DNA of 64,000 bases from Numida meleagris (Eukaryota; Chordata; Aves; Galliformes; Numididae), in assembly GCF_002078875.1 (NCBI RefSeq), contig NC_034412.1, forward strand, positions 33,559,376-33,623,375. The letters run 5' to 3'. The notes below the pieces were generated by a model. That model did not search any database. It was not told the origin of the DNA and saw only the letters and a list, made by a program, of their open reading frames with translations. Position numbers and translations under genes: made by a program. Of this stretch, positions 52,735 to 64,000 are shown one piece after another. How positions within the stretch are numbered: position 1 is the stretch's first letter; each line of letters begins with the position of its first letter.

Positions 52735-52775
<41 letters not shown>
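52735..52775. repeat. T41 homopolymer
   Basis: The longest homopolymer in the window, 41 T without interruption, with a further T10 run about 16 bases downstream. No retrocopy is recognised on either side. Confidence 0.85.
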
Positions 52776-52780
<5 letters not shown>

Positions 52781-54452
52781 TGCATGGCTTTTTTTTTTTA
52801 CAACAAAATGGAAGACAATTTTTATGGTACAATAACCATAAAATGGATTAAGGTGTTTTTTTTGGAAATACTGGAGATTTGCAAGCATCAAGCTTTACTC
52901 TTAATTTTTTATTGGTTTGTTGTTTTTTCTTTTTAGTTTGAAGATCACACTTTTTACAGAAAATAATGATAGAGTTTAGTATGAAAGATGTCAGGAATGA
53001 AGACCATATGGTTATTGTGAGAAATAACATTTAACCTTTCTCTTGTGGCTGATGGAGGCCAATGCAGTATTTTATTATCAACATTGGCAGGTGATATATT
53101 ACCACTGTTTCTACTCCAGTAAAACCACATTAGGCTGCGCTTGATGTATCATTTGTTATCTTCAAACTCCCTATACACTTTCTGCATGCATAATCTGTTT
53201 CCTGTAACTCACTTGAACAGAAAATGGTAAATATTTAAGTCATGATTCCAGATTCATTAAAAGCTTAGGGGCTGAAATACAGTAGTGAACTGGATTGTGT
53301 TAGATGACTCTTGATGCTAACATAAAACTGGGAAAAAGTGATGTAATATAACTGAAACATCATCCATGCATAATAGTGCATTAAGGTAGATTGAGGAATG
53401 ACAGAGAATAGATCATTAACAGACTTCAAAAGAGAACACAACTTCGTAGAATAAATTCATGTTAATTACTACAATACCATTTGCTGGTGTAACAGTAAAC
53501 TTTAGGAAATCTATGAATATGTTTTTAAATACAACTATAGGAGGATTTGTGCTTGGATTCCTTGGACGAAAGGGATTCATGGAAAAACTTTCATTAACTT
53601 AAGTAGGGTCAGGATTTTGTGTTCTATTTAATAGTCAAAATATTTCTTACTCATGAATTACTGGAAATAAAATGTTGTCAAGATGACTTTTCTGTTCTCA
53701 TGAATACCTTAATATTCTTCATATACTCACAACAATTCATAATTTATAATTAAATAAACATGTATCACAGGAGGATATCAGGAGCTGAATGTCAGTACTT
53801 CTGGTTGCTGGAGACAGGCATTCAGCATTCTGCCTAATAATCACACACACAAAGAAACAGGAATTCTTGCAACTGTTGTGTCCTTTTTTGCATCTGATAC
53901 AATTTTCACTGAACTGAATCCTTATAATTTCTTATATTTCTTAAATAAAGGCCTATTATAAACTTCAGTTCAAGAATAGTACAGAAAAACTTGTTTTTAC
54001 TTCTGTAACTTTGATGTAGAACCTCTGTTTTCAGCAGCTCAATGTAATATACACAGTAAATAATGACTTTGTTTCCTGGTTAGAAAAAGTATTTTACTTT
54101 TCATAAAATTTTGTATGTTGAACATCATCTTATTAAAAGTCCATTCTTATCTTGTATAAATTTAATTGTTGGATATGGAAAGGAAAAGGCCAGGCTTTCC
54201 TACTCAAAATGCTGTAGTGCATTTATTATCATAATTCAGATTTGATAGAGCTTTCTTATTTCCCTAAATCTTCAGGGAAACTGAAAGGAAATATACAAGG
54301 CCAAATAGAAAAGTAAGAGGCCATAGGATTATCCTATCACTGGAAGTAATTTATTGATACGTAGAAACATTATCAGTTTTGTCTCACATCTGTTGTTGTG
54401 AAGAGAAGTGCAAGGCAAAACTCTGAAAACGTGAGAATCTTTTAACCTGGGG

Positions 54453-54477
54453 AAAAAAAAAAAAAAAAAAAAAAAAA
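54453..54477. repeat. A25 homopolymer
   Basis: Uninterrupted run of 25 A; no poly(A) signal in the preceding 40 bases. Confidence 0.85.
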
Positions 54478-57400
54478 CTACTGCAGGCAGTATGGGAAGA
54501 ACCGAAGTCTTGATAGAAATGTAGATCTGCATTGTAGATGCAGAAACTGCTTCACCAAGTCTGTTTTCTGATTGAAACTTTACAAATGCTATTGCATATT
54601 TGTGAAAGATTTTCCTCTGGTTTCTTAAGAAATTGAAGCTTATACCAATTAGGTTTATACAAATGCTTTGTCCCTTTTTTACTTAATAACTTTAAAACAT
54701 TGGGATCTGTTGGACAATTAGTAGTACTTCCATCAAGAAAAATTGCAGCATGGTACCCATGCTTTTTTCATTTATGTCTGCAGTGTGAGGTCAGATGTAT
54801 TGTTAAAACTACACATGGAAGAGAGAGATAAGGAATAACTCATTGAACAGAGTTCATCTCTTATCAGATATGGGGCAACCCAACCATGAGACACAAAGCA
54901 AAATGCAAGTATCTTTCATAAACTTCATTGCTCAGTCAACTAACTGTCTAGTTGTATGTATTCCAGTAAAGTCAAATTAAGTATTTCTTAGCTTTGCTTG
55001 AAAAAGTGCAGTCTAACATATTGAGACTAAAGCTGTTTGTCACCTGAGTTAGGAAAGTTGAACTTCAGTTTGTTTGGTTTTCTTTCTTACTTTTGTTTTT
55101 TGAAAAGTACTCAGGAACCAAAGTTCATAGAATTAGGCAAAACAAATAAAATTCAATTAATATTGTACTGTCTAACTAATAATTCTTTCAGCAACTTAAA
55201 GCGTTTTGTTTTATCTTCTCTGATAGTAAAAAATCCATAGTGGTTTAATTAAGATAAAGTCTTACTTGACAATCAAGACATATTTTTAATACATAAAGAA
55301 ATGACCAAAACATTTTTTAACATCAGCCAAAAATCCACTGTTATGAAAAATACATAGAAATCAGTGGAGACTTTCCTCCTTTAACATTCACAATACTTTC
55401 TTTTGAAATCTCATTTTATTAGGAAAATATTTGGAAGTGAGAAGGTTTCTGACTTTCTTGATTGTAAGGAATTAATTGTGCAGCTTGTTTTGTCTTGCTT
55501 TGAAAGGCTGCTAATGGTATACATTGGTGAATAACAAGAAAACTTCAAAACAGAATAGTCTCTTTTACCCTTGTCAGTCTCTTCTTTACAGAACAACTCC
55601 TACAACGCTACATATATGTACTATACTTTGCTTTTAAGTCTCATTAAATATGTATGAGTTCATAGTTTAGCAAACTGTTGAAATGTCTTTTTAAAAAGCT
55701 CTGCTTTGGCAGTGTGATATTTGACTAAACAAGTCAATTAAACCGAAGAAGATAAATTACATTCCAAAAGAAAGGTAGCATTAGATAACTACTGCATATT
55801 CCTAGCAATTCATTAAAGTGCTCTTCAGTTTATCTTTTCTAATTTAGTATGCAAGGTAAATGTGTTACTAATGAAAACAACACAGACTATTTATTCACTT
55901 AATCAATCAGCTTCAAACTTTTGAATGACAAGATTACTTAAGTTAATTGAACGTATAACTTCGCCAAATCCAAACCAGTAGGTAAGCACAGACAAATCCC
56001 TCCATTCTGTAACTCAGCAGGCAGAGGCAATGCCATGGACAACACTGACTCTAGGGAAGGCTTTGCTCATGACCATGAGAAACAAGATACTTCATTATTA
56101 AAAACTACATCAGCACCATATTCTGCTCATATTACTATATTGAAAGATAAGTATTAGGGTAAATAGAAAATATATGGTCATTTTTTGAAAAACAGAAGAA
56201 AATCATATAATATTCCGGAAATACAGCTTATTTCTTAACATGAACTTACTGCTGCATGGAATGTTTCATTGCAACTGCAGCTGTTTTTAAACTTAAAACA
56301 TGGATATTTTACTGAAGCAAAAGAAGTCATTTAAATGCATGTATCTTGAAACAACATGACCCACTCATGTGGGAGGAAAAATAGCCAATTTGTCTGCAAA
56401 TTAGTGCAATGACTGAAAAAATTATTGACAATAATTTGATAATTAAAAGGAAAAGACAACAGCAATTTGGTGTAGGGTCCCATTCAGCTACAGTGTGGAT
56501 GTTTGTACATATCAGACTAAATTCTAACCACCTCACTTGTTACCCATTCAGAAAAAAATAATAGTACAAAGTCCTTCACTTTATTTGGTATAAAAATTTT
56601 ACTTCACAGATTCATAACCATTCCTCATGTGTTCTGGATGCCCTGTGCATCTCCTGTTTTTCAGTACAGTTGAGCTTTTAGAGCAGTTGTGACTCTAGCT
56701 ATCCTTGGACTGTTCCTCACATTTGTTTATTTTTTTTCTACAGTTTTGAATGCGTCAGGATTATACTTTACAAGTCAAGCATTGTGGGGAACAATAATTA
56801 TGCCTGAGACAACTTGACAATAATGACATCAAGTTCAGTAATACGATCAAGCTTTGAATTTGCTGTCAATTCTCGTGTTAAAATAAAGATTTATTTTTCT
56901 TTTTTCCAGAGAAATAAGAACTTCAGCTTTCCCAATAGCATGCAAGATTACAAGGATCTCTCACATGGTTCGTGTCTAGCTGCATAGCATGAGTTCTTAA
57001 ACAGAAAACAAATGGAAGACAATATGATCAAATGGAATTTGGCTCAGCCACGTGAAATAGGTTGTATCACTGCCTTTGAGTAATTCAGATCAGTTCAATG
57101 AATTAAAAGCAAAACAAACAAACAAAAATGAAGGAAAAGTTAGCAATTCTGCAGGTTGTTATTTCATGCTGGAAATCTGGTAATGAATCTGAGATTATCA
57201 GATGACTCAGTAATTCATTATGACAATAAATATTCACAGTGCATAGGGATTGCTGTCTGCATAGATGACAAGTAATGATAGCTACTGCAGTGATTCACAG
57301 CAATCTGCCTTCAATATAACATTTGGAAAGCAGGTAATCACTTGGTTGGGAATCCCCTTTGCTGATGAATATGCTGCTTTGTTCACTTCCTTTATGAGTT

Positions 57401-58876
57401 ATCATTAGGTGGCATATTGTTATCAAATAAATAGTTCACTTTTCAGCAGGAACTATCTATCATTGTCATACGAATAATGAATCAGTGAAATTCTCCTTTT
57501 ACAAAAAGGCAATAACCTGTTGCCAGAGTGCAGGTTTTCTGAGCTTGTGCTGTGTACAGTTTCCCCCTCTATCAGGTAGGAATAGCAGGAGACAATAACA
57601 CATAAATGAGAGGATAGTATACTGAGGTAAAAGAGAAAAAGACTGATGCATATCTAAGCTATCTGACTATTCCAGTTGCCTCTGCAGACTGAGCAGTAAG
57701 ACAAACATCCTGGTGTCAAGAGCCATGCAAAACCATAGTGGGAATTATTTCATTTGCACTGAACAATGCAACATTGCAAGTGCAAAATACTTCATTAGTA
57801 TTGGCTGGCCAAATATTTCTCCTCCTCCTTTCTTGCAAGTGAAATGTGCATCTGTGTATCAGACGCAGTAAAGTAGTGTCTGCACAGTGACTTATTTCCA
57901 TAACCTCCTACATCTTCCCATCAGTGATATGATATTAACATAACACTTCTTATGACATCTATCCTTCATAACACACAGCATTTTAAAGTTCATGAAACTT
58001 ACAAGAAGAAAGAATTCAAAGCCATAGTAATTCAAGGTCCTTTTGCCAAGATTAGTTAAATCTGTGATCACATTGAACACACAGTGCTGGAGAGATTTTA
58101 AGAGTGCTGTAAGATATAATACACTAAGCCTATTTATGGTTTTTGCATCATAAAGGCCTCAGAACACTTCCACTAGTTCAGCCCAGGAGCCTATCCCTAT
58201 ATCTTTCACAAGAAAATGTCTGGGAAAGAGCAATAAAAACTCAAGAATATATGAAACTTCCCCTCTGATATTCTCCAAATATCCAATCATCTTCATTTGC
58301 TTTCTTATCCTTTGATTTTCTAATACTGATGTTTTAATAGCCAGGAAAATAAAGAAAGGCTGACATGAACGTATGAAAAAAAAAACTTTGCCATTTCACA
58401 GCATTACACTCTCTGAAGGTTTTACTGAACATATGCTCGTCCAACTTCAAGTGGCTTACGGTTCTGCCACTTGGACTGTTGTGTCCAGATGATCAGGACA
58501 CTGAAAAAGCGCATGATGGATAGATGTGAGCCTCAAAGTTTAGGTTCATTTTCTCTAAAAATGCTGCAAGTTACCTTCACAGAACAGTTCTAACAGCAGA
58601 ACAGAATGCTACAGCAGCCACATATTTTATCTGATCATTAGTTTTACACTGTGCCTTCCCATTTCGTATTCATTAAAGGGTTGCACATAAGTTATTAGTA
58701 GTCAGACAATATTAAGGATTTTATGACCATGAATAATTTAAACCAATTTAAAACATTATATCAAACATCTGTAGCTTCATCCTCCTTACTGAATAAATTG
58801 TACATCATATTCAATGTATGTTGCATTACTTTCAGATAAGAAACATTGTCTTCAAAATTCATAAAAGTATCCCAAA

Positions 58877-58900
58877 TTATCCCAAGATATTATGGGATAA
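58877..58900. repeat. Perfect inverted repeat, 8-bp arms, 8-base loop
   Basis: TTATCCCA and its exact reverse complement TGGGATAA flank AGATATTA. The arms hold GATA-type cores (TTATC/GATAA). Small enough to be chance. Confidence 0.7.
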
Positions 58901-58915
58901 CTCAATTCCACTCCT

Positions 58916-58933
58916 CCCCCCCCCCTTTTTTTT
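58916..58933. repeat. C10T8 tract
   Basis: Ten C directly followed by eight T; a simple pyrimidine tract. Confidence 0.8.
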
Positions 58934-60601
58934 CCAGTGTTTATTACTACAAACTCTGTTCCAGATATCAAAACAACTTGCACATGGTCTGTGTGTTTTT
59001 AATCTTGATGTACCTACCATTTGGATTTAATACCTTTAAATTCAACAAGTACTCTTCCCAGCACTTAGAAGCCTGGCGGAACTGTTAATTTTCAGAGAAG
59101 GCAGAACAGTTTCATCTACAGTCTAGACCCCTTTTCTTTGGATAACAGTTTGGAATGCTCATACTTTCTTTGAGTATGCTTAACTTAGGAAAGGTGTGCT
59201 GGAAGGTATGATTTCTGATCCTCCTTTTTGACTTAACAGCTACTTACATTCTGGTAGTGGAAAGTGTGAAATTACTCTGTAAATTTAAATTGCCTTGGAT
59301 TCAATCAAGAGGTAGGCCACCTTCAAGGTAGTTTAAATGTGACCACATTTCATGAAAAGGAAGAGGAGAGCATTGAGTTTGATGGGGTACATGCACAGTG
59401 TTTATTGTCTGTGAAAGAGAGTAAAACGGATTGTAGAGAGAACAAAGAACAGGCAATTCTGTTAATACACTTTTACATGCCCCAGATTTTTGTGCCAAAA
59501 GAACGGATCATCTAAGACACTTTGATCATGTCTGCTTAGAAATATCTAATGATAACAGAAAATATATACTTAGTAATCATACTGTGCATGTCTCTTTTTA
59601 TGGATCTCCTTTATGACTTAATAGGATACTGGCACACTATAATACACAAATATTCAACTATGAGACAATACAGTACTGTGAATTTTTTGGTATTAATATC
59701 TGTAAGGAAAATCAGGAAAGTGATTAATGATTCATATAGCAGAAGAGAGTTCAGATTCATGCTCTTTAGAGTGCAGAAACAAATCAATATTAGTTAATTT
59801 TTCAAGTTATTCTATAAATGCTTTCATTATTGATTAAAAGGCTATGGAAAATTTAAAAAAAAAGGAACTTGTTCCTAATGAATGCTTATCACCATTCATT
59901 AAATGAATAATGTATGACTGATTTGATTTTTTATTCTTCTTAGTTTTTTTTTTTTTTTTTAAATGAAATTTTATGTTTGCTTAACTTTATGTCTGGTATC
60001 TTGTATTAAAATGAAACAATCATATGGCAGCTGAGGGTCTCCAGAAACCAGATGGTTGCGTATTGCCAGCTGCGGCTGTAGAGTTGCTTTGACTTTTAGA
60101 AATCAACTATACAAAATAGAAGAGAAGTAGTACAGCATGGGACACTGGAAAAATTAGAATTCAAAGATATTTAAGGAAAAGAAAATTCTTTGGAGATAGG
60201 CATTCTCTAACAGGCCAACTATATTCTAATTTCTTTTCAGAACAAGAGTATTGACATTTTACAGGTCTGTGACGTTTGTCAGATTACGCATCAGGTATAT
60301 TAAGTCATTGTTATAATAACATGCCTAGTGTCTAGAAGAATTTCAGTTATGAGGTTTTAGGATTAAAACCAGTACAGTCAAGAATGAATTACTAAGTGCT
60401 TGAGCATCTTTTCAAGTGTTCTATCTGATGTAAGGAAATTAAATGGAATTTTTCTTTCCAGTGGGACAGGAGCTAAGAAAAAAGGAAATGCTTGATGGTA
60501 AGAAAGAGCCTCTGAGAGCCTCTAGAGTCCTTATTTCGCAAAAGGAAATAGCAACATAGGCCTTCAACCAGTGACTGATTTTATTGACGTTTCCCTTCTC
60601 C

Positions 60602-60628
60602 CATAGGTTCCATAGGTTCCCTAGGTTC
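60602..60628. repeat. 9-bp tandem triplication
   Basis: CATAGGTTC occurs twice in direct tandem and a third time as CCTAGGTTC. Probably a slippage product. Confidence 0.8.
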
Positions 60629-61312
60629 TGTCTCTGCAGATAAACAACCATCTGCTTCTACTTGCTTTGGAAAAAACAAAATCTCAGCATGCAGTTTTCA
60701 TTCTGTTTTCCATTTTCATCTATCTTCTTCCTGTTTCATTCTGAAAAAACACACTTCTTCAATTTTTGCGACTGCTTTGCTACCTTACAATTGGGTTTTT
60801 ATGTGGAAAGGATTTGGATATCCTACTTGTGAAATACTGTGCATGATATCTGAAGTCAAACTCCTGATAATTCTGGAAATAATCAGCAAGCAACTAGCCT
60901 GTTTTTTTTTTTACTTGCCTGATGCAGTCTTAGAAAAACTTAATGATGATATTTAATTCTGCAATACCAATTATTTCTGAATCAATTTGCTAAAACAAAC
61001 CTTGAGTCTTACTTCTTCCATGTGCAATAGCTAACAGGTACTGTATCCTGTATGTACCTGGTGGATAAGCAGCTCCTTAAAAAGAGAGAGACTGATAATT
61101 ATGTCGATGTCATTCTTTCATCACTTGAAGCCTTCTGAAGAGAAAAGTCTAATTAGTAAGACAAATAAGGAAAGGCCATAATGGAAAGATGCCTTTATGC
61201 AGAGGTAATTGTTGATAAGGATGCTGAAAGCAGTTGAGTTCATATGAAAAGATAATTCCCATTAGCAAGTAAAGAAAAGGTCTCATTATTTCCATTCCAA
61301 TGGAGCCTTGAC

Positions 61313-61334
61313 AAAAAAAAAAAAAAAAAAAAAA
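61313..61334. repeat. A22 homopolymer
   Basis: Run of 22 A, followed after TGAAC by a further A10. No retrocopy recognised. Confidence 0.85.
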
Positions 61335-62734
61335 TGAACAAAAAAAAAAACCCACTAGAAATACCAGACTTCCACAGATTTTCACATATCCCACTACCAG
61401 TTTATTTTACAGTAAGTAAAAACAAAACAAAAACACAATCCAAGACTATTAAAGATTGCATTGAAGTATCTTTATGTTGGAGCAGTTCAGTTTTTTGTTG
61501 GTTTGTACTTCATTGTTTTTCTTTTTTCTTAGCTTCTGCACTGAAGTCCTGCTAACAGATGGAGGTACTTGTTAACTGAAGAGATTACAAATTAACTGTT
61601 CATTCTCCAACCTGAAAATAAGTGCTATCAAATCTTTAAGATAGTTGTTTTGTGCAATACTCAGTTGTGTAGAAGTTTTTCCCAGCCCTTAAGCACAGGG
61701 AAGCTTCTGATTCACACTGTTTAACCTTAAGCTCAGAGGAAAATATACATGGAACTGCATCATCTATAGCAAACACTTTGTGTGCTCAACAGATTGCTCT
61801 GTGTGCTGTAGATCTCCCTATGGAGTCATGTTGAAGAACATGGCTATAATTCATTGCAAGTATTGATAACAATTGACTCATTAAGAAGGAAATCAATTCC
61901 TCTGAAGCATGCAAATTGATAAGTGGGAAACAAAAGCAACTGGAGATAGTTTTAGTATTCATGGAACACTTAACATCAGGTTCTGATGAATTAACTAAAA
62001 CATTTGTTACCAGAAAAAAATGCTTTTTCCTAATGCTCATGATTTCTATATTGCTGGCATCTGTCTCTTTATTATGGATTTTTCATTCCTTTTTACTAAA
62101 CAGGATGATTATACCTTCTACTCCTTAGTGCTATTTCAACACATTTCAAAATCTCCATCAACTGGTAGAATAATTATCTCTCACTCTGTCTTTTGCCCAC
62201 AACATGAACCAGAACAGCCCCTGGAGGATTACTCCATACTTTGTGACACATATTTGTATGATGTAATGAAGTGAAATATCACTTCTATACAATTGAGATA
62301 ATTGTAAAGTATTGTCTGGAATGAATTAATTACTAGAAAAATTTCTAGTAAGAAATAATGTGAAAGTTTCATTTTCAAAAAAATATTTTCTACATCATTT
62401 CCAAAAACAGTCTGCTTCAGTGATTGAAGAACTTTTCCCGTGTCTTTAAGTTTCTGTGACTAAAACACCTCTTACGTACATTCAGTGTAAAGAAGCAAAA
62501 TTCACTAATAATAATAAAATATATAATTATCCTATGAAACAAAAAAAATTCTGTCTTACCTTAACTGTAAGCTGGATGAAACTGTAAGCAATGAAAGCTC
62601 ATTTCCAGAAAACAAATTCACACATTTTGGGTTTTCAAATTAACTTTGGAGTCTTTTCAACTTAGGCTTTCTAAGGAAAAAATCATGCTGTTCATTACCA
62701 TCTTATAATTGATATGCTGATCAGAGTTTTCTCC

Positions 62735-62770
62735 AGCTCAATTAATTAGCATTCAGTTCAATTAATTAAC
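62735..62770. repeat. 20-bp-period direct repeat with TTAATTA cores
   Basis: AGCTCAATTAATTAGC and AGTTCAATTAATTAAC lie 20 bases apart and match at 14 of 16 positions. Each contains a palindromic homeodomain-type core. Could be a pair of binding sites or a chance duplication. Confidence 0.6.
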
Positions 62771-62952
62771 CTGCGCCTGTTCTGCCAGAAGTCACCTGGG
62801 CTGTAGAGGGATGCCCAGAGGTTGCTTGTTCAGATCTATCTGAATCCTAAGGCCTCATCGCCACTGCAGAGTGGTGAAAGGAATTAATTCTGAATGACAA
62901 CTAAAGGCTTCTGAGTAACTATTTGAAAGCACTGAATAAATATATCAGAAAT

Positions 62953-62976
62953 GGGGGGGGGGGGGGGGCACACACA
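62953..62976. repeat. G16 tract followed by (CA)n
   Basis: Sixteen consecutive G followed by CACACACA, about 105 bp left of the second LTR copy. Such a G run can form a quadruplex and is unstable in replication. Confidence 0.85.
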
Positions 62977-63081
62977 GGAATGCAATACCAGATTTGTTTA
63001 GAATAGGCAGAAAGAAGTAGAGGTTTCATTTACAGACATTAGTCTTTAAAACTTCAGCTGTCACCACCCAGCAGACACCTG

Positions 63082-63522
63082 TGTCCTGGTTTTATGATTT
63101 TCGGTTATCGGTATTCCACATAATAACATCATGTAGTGCACTGGGAGTTAAAGAGTTAATGCTCCAGTTCCGTGGATCGTGGATAGTTCCAGGTACCATG
63201 TTCTCAGAAGAGAAGAAGAACTACACTTCCCAGAGGACTTTGCTGTTCTGTTACCGTTTTCCGGTCAGAGGGAAAGATAAAACTGTTCACGTATCACGAG
63301 ACGTCCCCTTTTTTGCTTTTTCCTTCCCGTCCTCTCGTCCCGGCAGCATCTCGCTCCCTAGCCATCTCACCGTCAGCATTAGAGTAAGGCCTCTTCATTT
63401 TTGGACACTCTCTCTCATTGTATTGGATTTATTAGCTTAAATTGTAATTATTTTGAATTATATTGTGTTATTTTGCATTCCGATACGTTGATTTTGCATT
63501 GATTCCGTTGATTCAACGTTGA
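63082..63522 (+). mobile_element. Second copy of the same LTR family, 3' part missing or displaced
   Basis: The first 400 or so bases align along their length with the reverse complement of the solo LTR at 47.10-47.67 kb, starting TGTCCTGGTTTTATGATTTT against TGTCATGGTTTTGTGATTTT. Shared blocks include the AACATCATGTAGTGCACTGG block near 63126, a GATAAAA box near 63275 and the GGACACTCTCTCTCATT block near 63402. After about 63486 the similarity fades, and from about 63523 the sequence is CR1. The remaining LTR end and any internal sequence lie outside the window or are lost. The copy keeps many CpG that are TpG or CpA in the other copy. It is non-coding. Confidence 0.85.
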
Positions 63523-64000
63523 ATCTCTGTGGGTTAGCATCAAAGGAAAGGCTGACAAGGCAGACATCCTGGTGGGGGTCTGCTATAGACCGCCTAACTA
63601 GGATGAAGAGACAGATGAGGTGTTCTATAAACAGCTGGCTGAAGTTGCGCGATCGTCTGCCCTTGTCCTCATGGGGAACTTCAACTTCCCTGATATATGC
63701 TGGGAATACAGCACGGCGCAGAAGAAGCAGTCTAGGAGGTTTCTAGAGTGTATGGAAGATAGCTTCCTTCTGCAGCTGGTGAGAGAACCTACAAGGGGAG
63801 GTGCCCTGCTAGACCTTCTGTTTACAAACAGGGAAGGTCTGGTGGGAGATGTGGAAGTTGGGGACTGCCTTGGACAGTGCGACCATGAAATGGTAGAGTT
63901 CTCGGTTCTTGGTGGAACCAGGAGAGGGGACAGCAAAACTGCTACCTTGGACTTTCAGAGGGCAGACTTTGAATTGTTCAGGAGGCTGGTAGGGAGGGTC
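63523..64000 (+). mobile_element. CR1 LINE, 5'-truncated, continues past the window
   Basis: From about 63523 the sequence encodes the apurinic-endonuclease-like domain of CR1 ORF2. The start is abrupt and lies inside or directly behind LTR-derived DNA, as expected for a 5'-truncated LINE insertion. It runs to the window edge in an almost continuous frame. Its 3' end cannot be seen. Confidence 0.9.
63524..64000 (+). pseudogene. CR1 ORF2 endonuclease-domain remnant
   Basis: In the native reading frame (codons starting at positions such as 63671) the sequence shows VGVCYRPPN, then an in-frame TAG at 63599-63601 where the family normally has a glutamine codon, then EETDEVFYKQLAEV, then the motif region at 63674. 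The conserved GDFN endonuclease motif reads GNFN here, which removes a metal-binding catalytic aspartate. The later SDH motif reads CDH at 63878-63886. LDLLFTNREGLVGDV follows the family pattern. One nonsense codon and two altered catalytic-motif residues make the copy inactive, although the rest of the domain is well preserved, so decay is recent to moderate. Confidence 0.85.

Larger units (their letters stand above)
52776..63076. other. AT-rich non-coding stretch, nothing recognised
   Basis: More than 10 kb without a recognisable exon, RNA gene or mobile element. It holds homopolymers (A25 at 54453, A22 at 61313, C10T8 at 58916, G16 at 62953), a 9-bp triple repeat at 60602, and a short perfect inverted repeat at 58877-58900. 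The segment around 57.17-57.46 kb has a balanced, motif-rich texture that often marks conserved non-coding elements, without proof. Confidence 0.5.

Noticed and set aside
1..64000. CRISPR arrays, bacterial operons, tRNA or rRNA genes
   Set aside because: No spaced repeats of CRISPR type, no cloverleaf-like A/B box pairs noticed, and the whole sequence has vertebrate repeat content.

Overview
The window looks like AT-rich vertebrate DNA from a bird, very probably chicken or a close galliform. It is non-coding over nearly its whole length, with no operons, no dense coding and only short chance-like reading frames. The organism call rests on the repeats: three copies of an internally deleted mariner of the chicken Galluhop/Mariner1_GG type, three CR1 LINE fragments (one ending in the CR1 octamer tail), and a solo endogenous-retrovirus LTR plus a partial second copy of it. 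No protein-coding gene could be identified by name. The setting fits a gene desert or a very large intron.

Layout. 1-12.7 kb: single-copy AT-rich DNA with one exon-like antisense ORF pair near 8.1-8.3 kb. 12.7-15.9 kb: the most gene-like part, with a 184-codon frame, a possible terminal exon behind a strong splice acceptor, a compact CpG cluster at 14.2-14.5 kb, and on the minus strand a short acidic frame followed by AATAAA. 16-27 kb: unique DNA with one mariner copy at 19.75-20.27 kb. 27.19-28.60 kb: a decayed hAT (Charlie-like) transposon on the minus strand, split by a second mariner copy. 30.23-30.46 kb: a minisatellite of 39-41 bp units rich in CpG and CCCGGG. 34.05-34.59 kb: third mariner copy. 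37.7-38.6 kb: CR1 3' end on the plus strand. 43.46-44.05 kb: an older CR1 3' end on the minus strand. 47.10-47.67 kb: complete solo LTR on the minus strand with a perfect 5-bp target duplication. 47.7-63.0 kb: unique AT-rich DNA with homopolymer tracts. 63.08-64.0 kb: a second copy of the same LTR family, interrupted by a CR1 endonuclease-domain fragment that runs off the window.

Nothing here works together as a pathway. What the sequence records is layered transposon history (hAT first, then mariner inside it; LTR first, then apparently CR1 inside it) around one small candidate promoter or gene region at 12.7-15.9 kb. I found no previously undescribed system that I can defend; the CpG cluster with its flanking exon-like signals is the item most worth testing. 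All family names come from recognition of short motifs without a database search.
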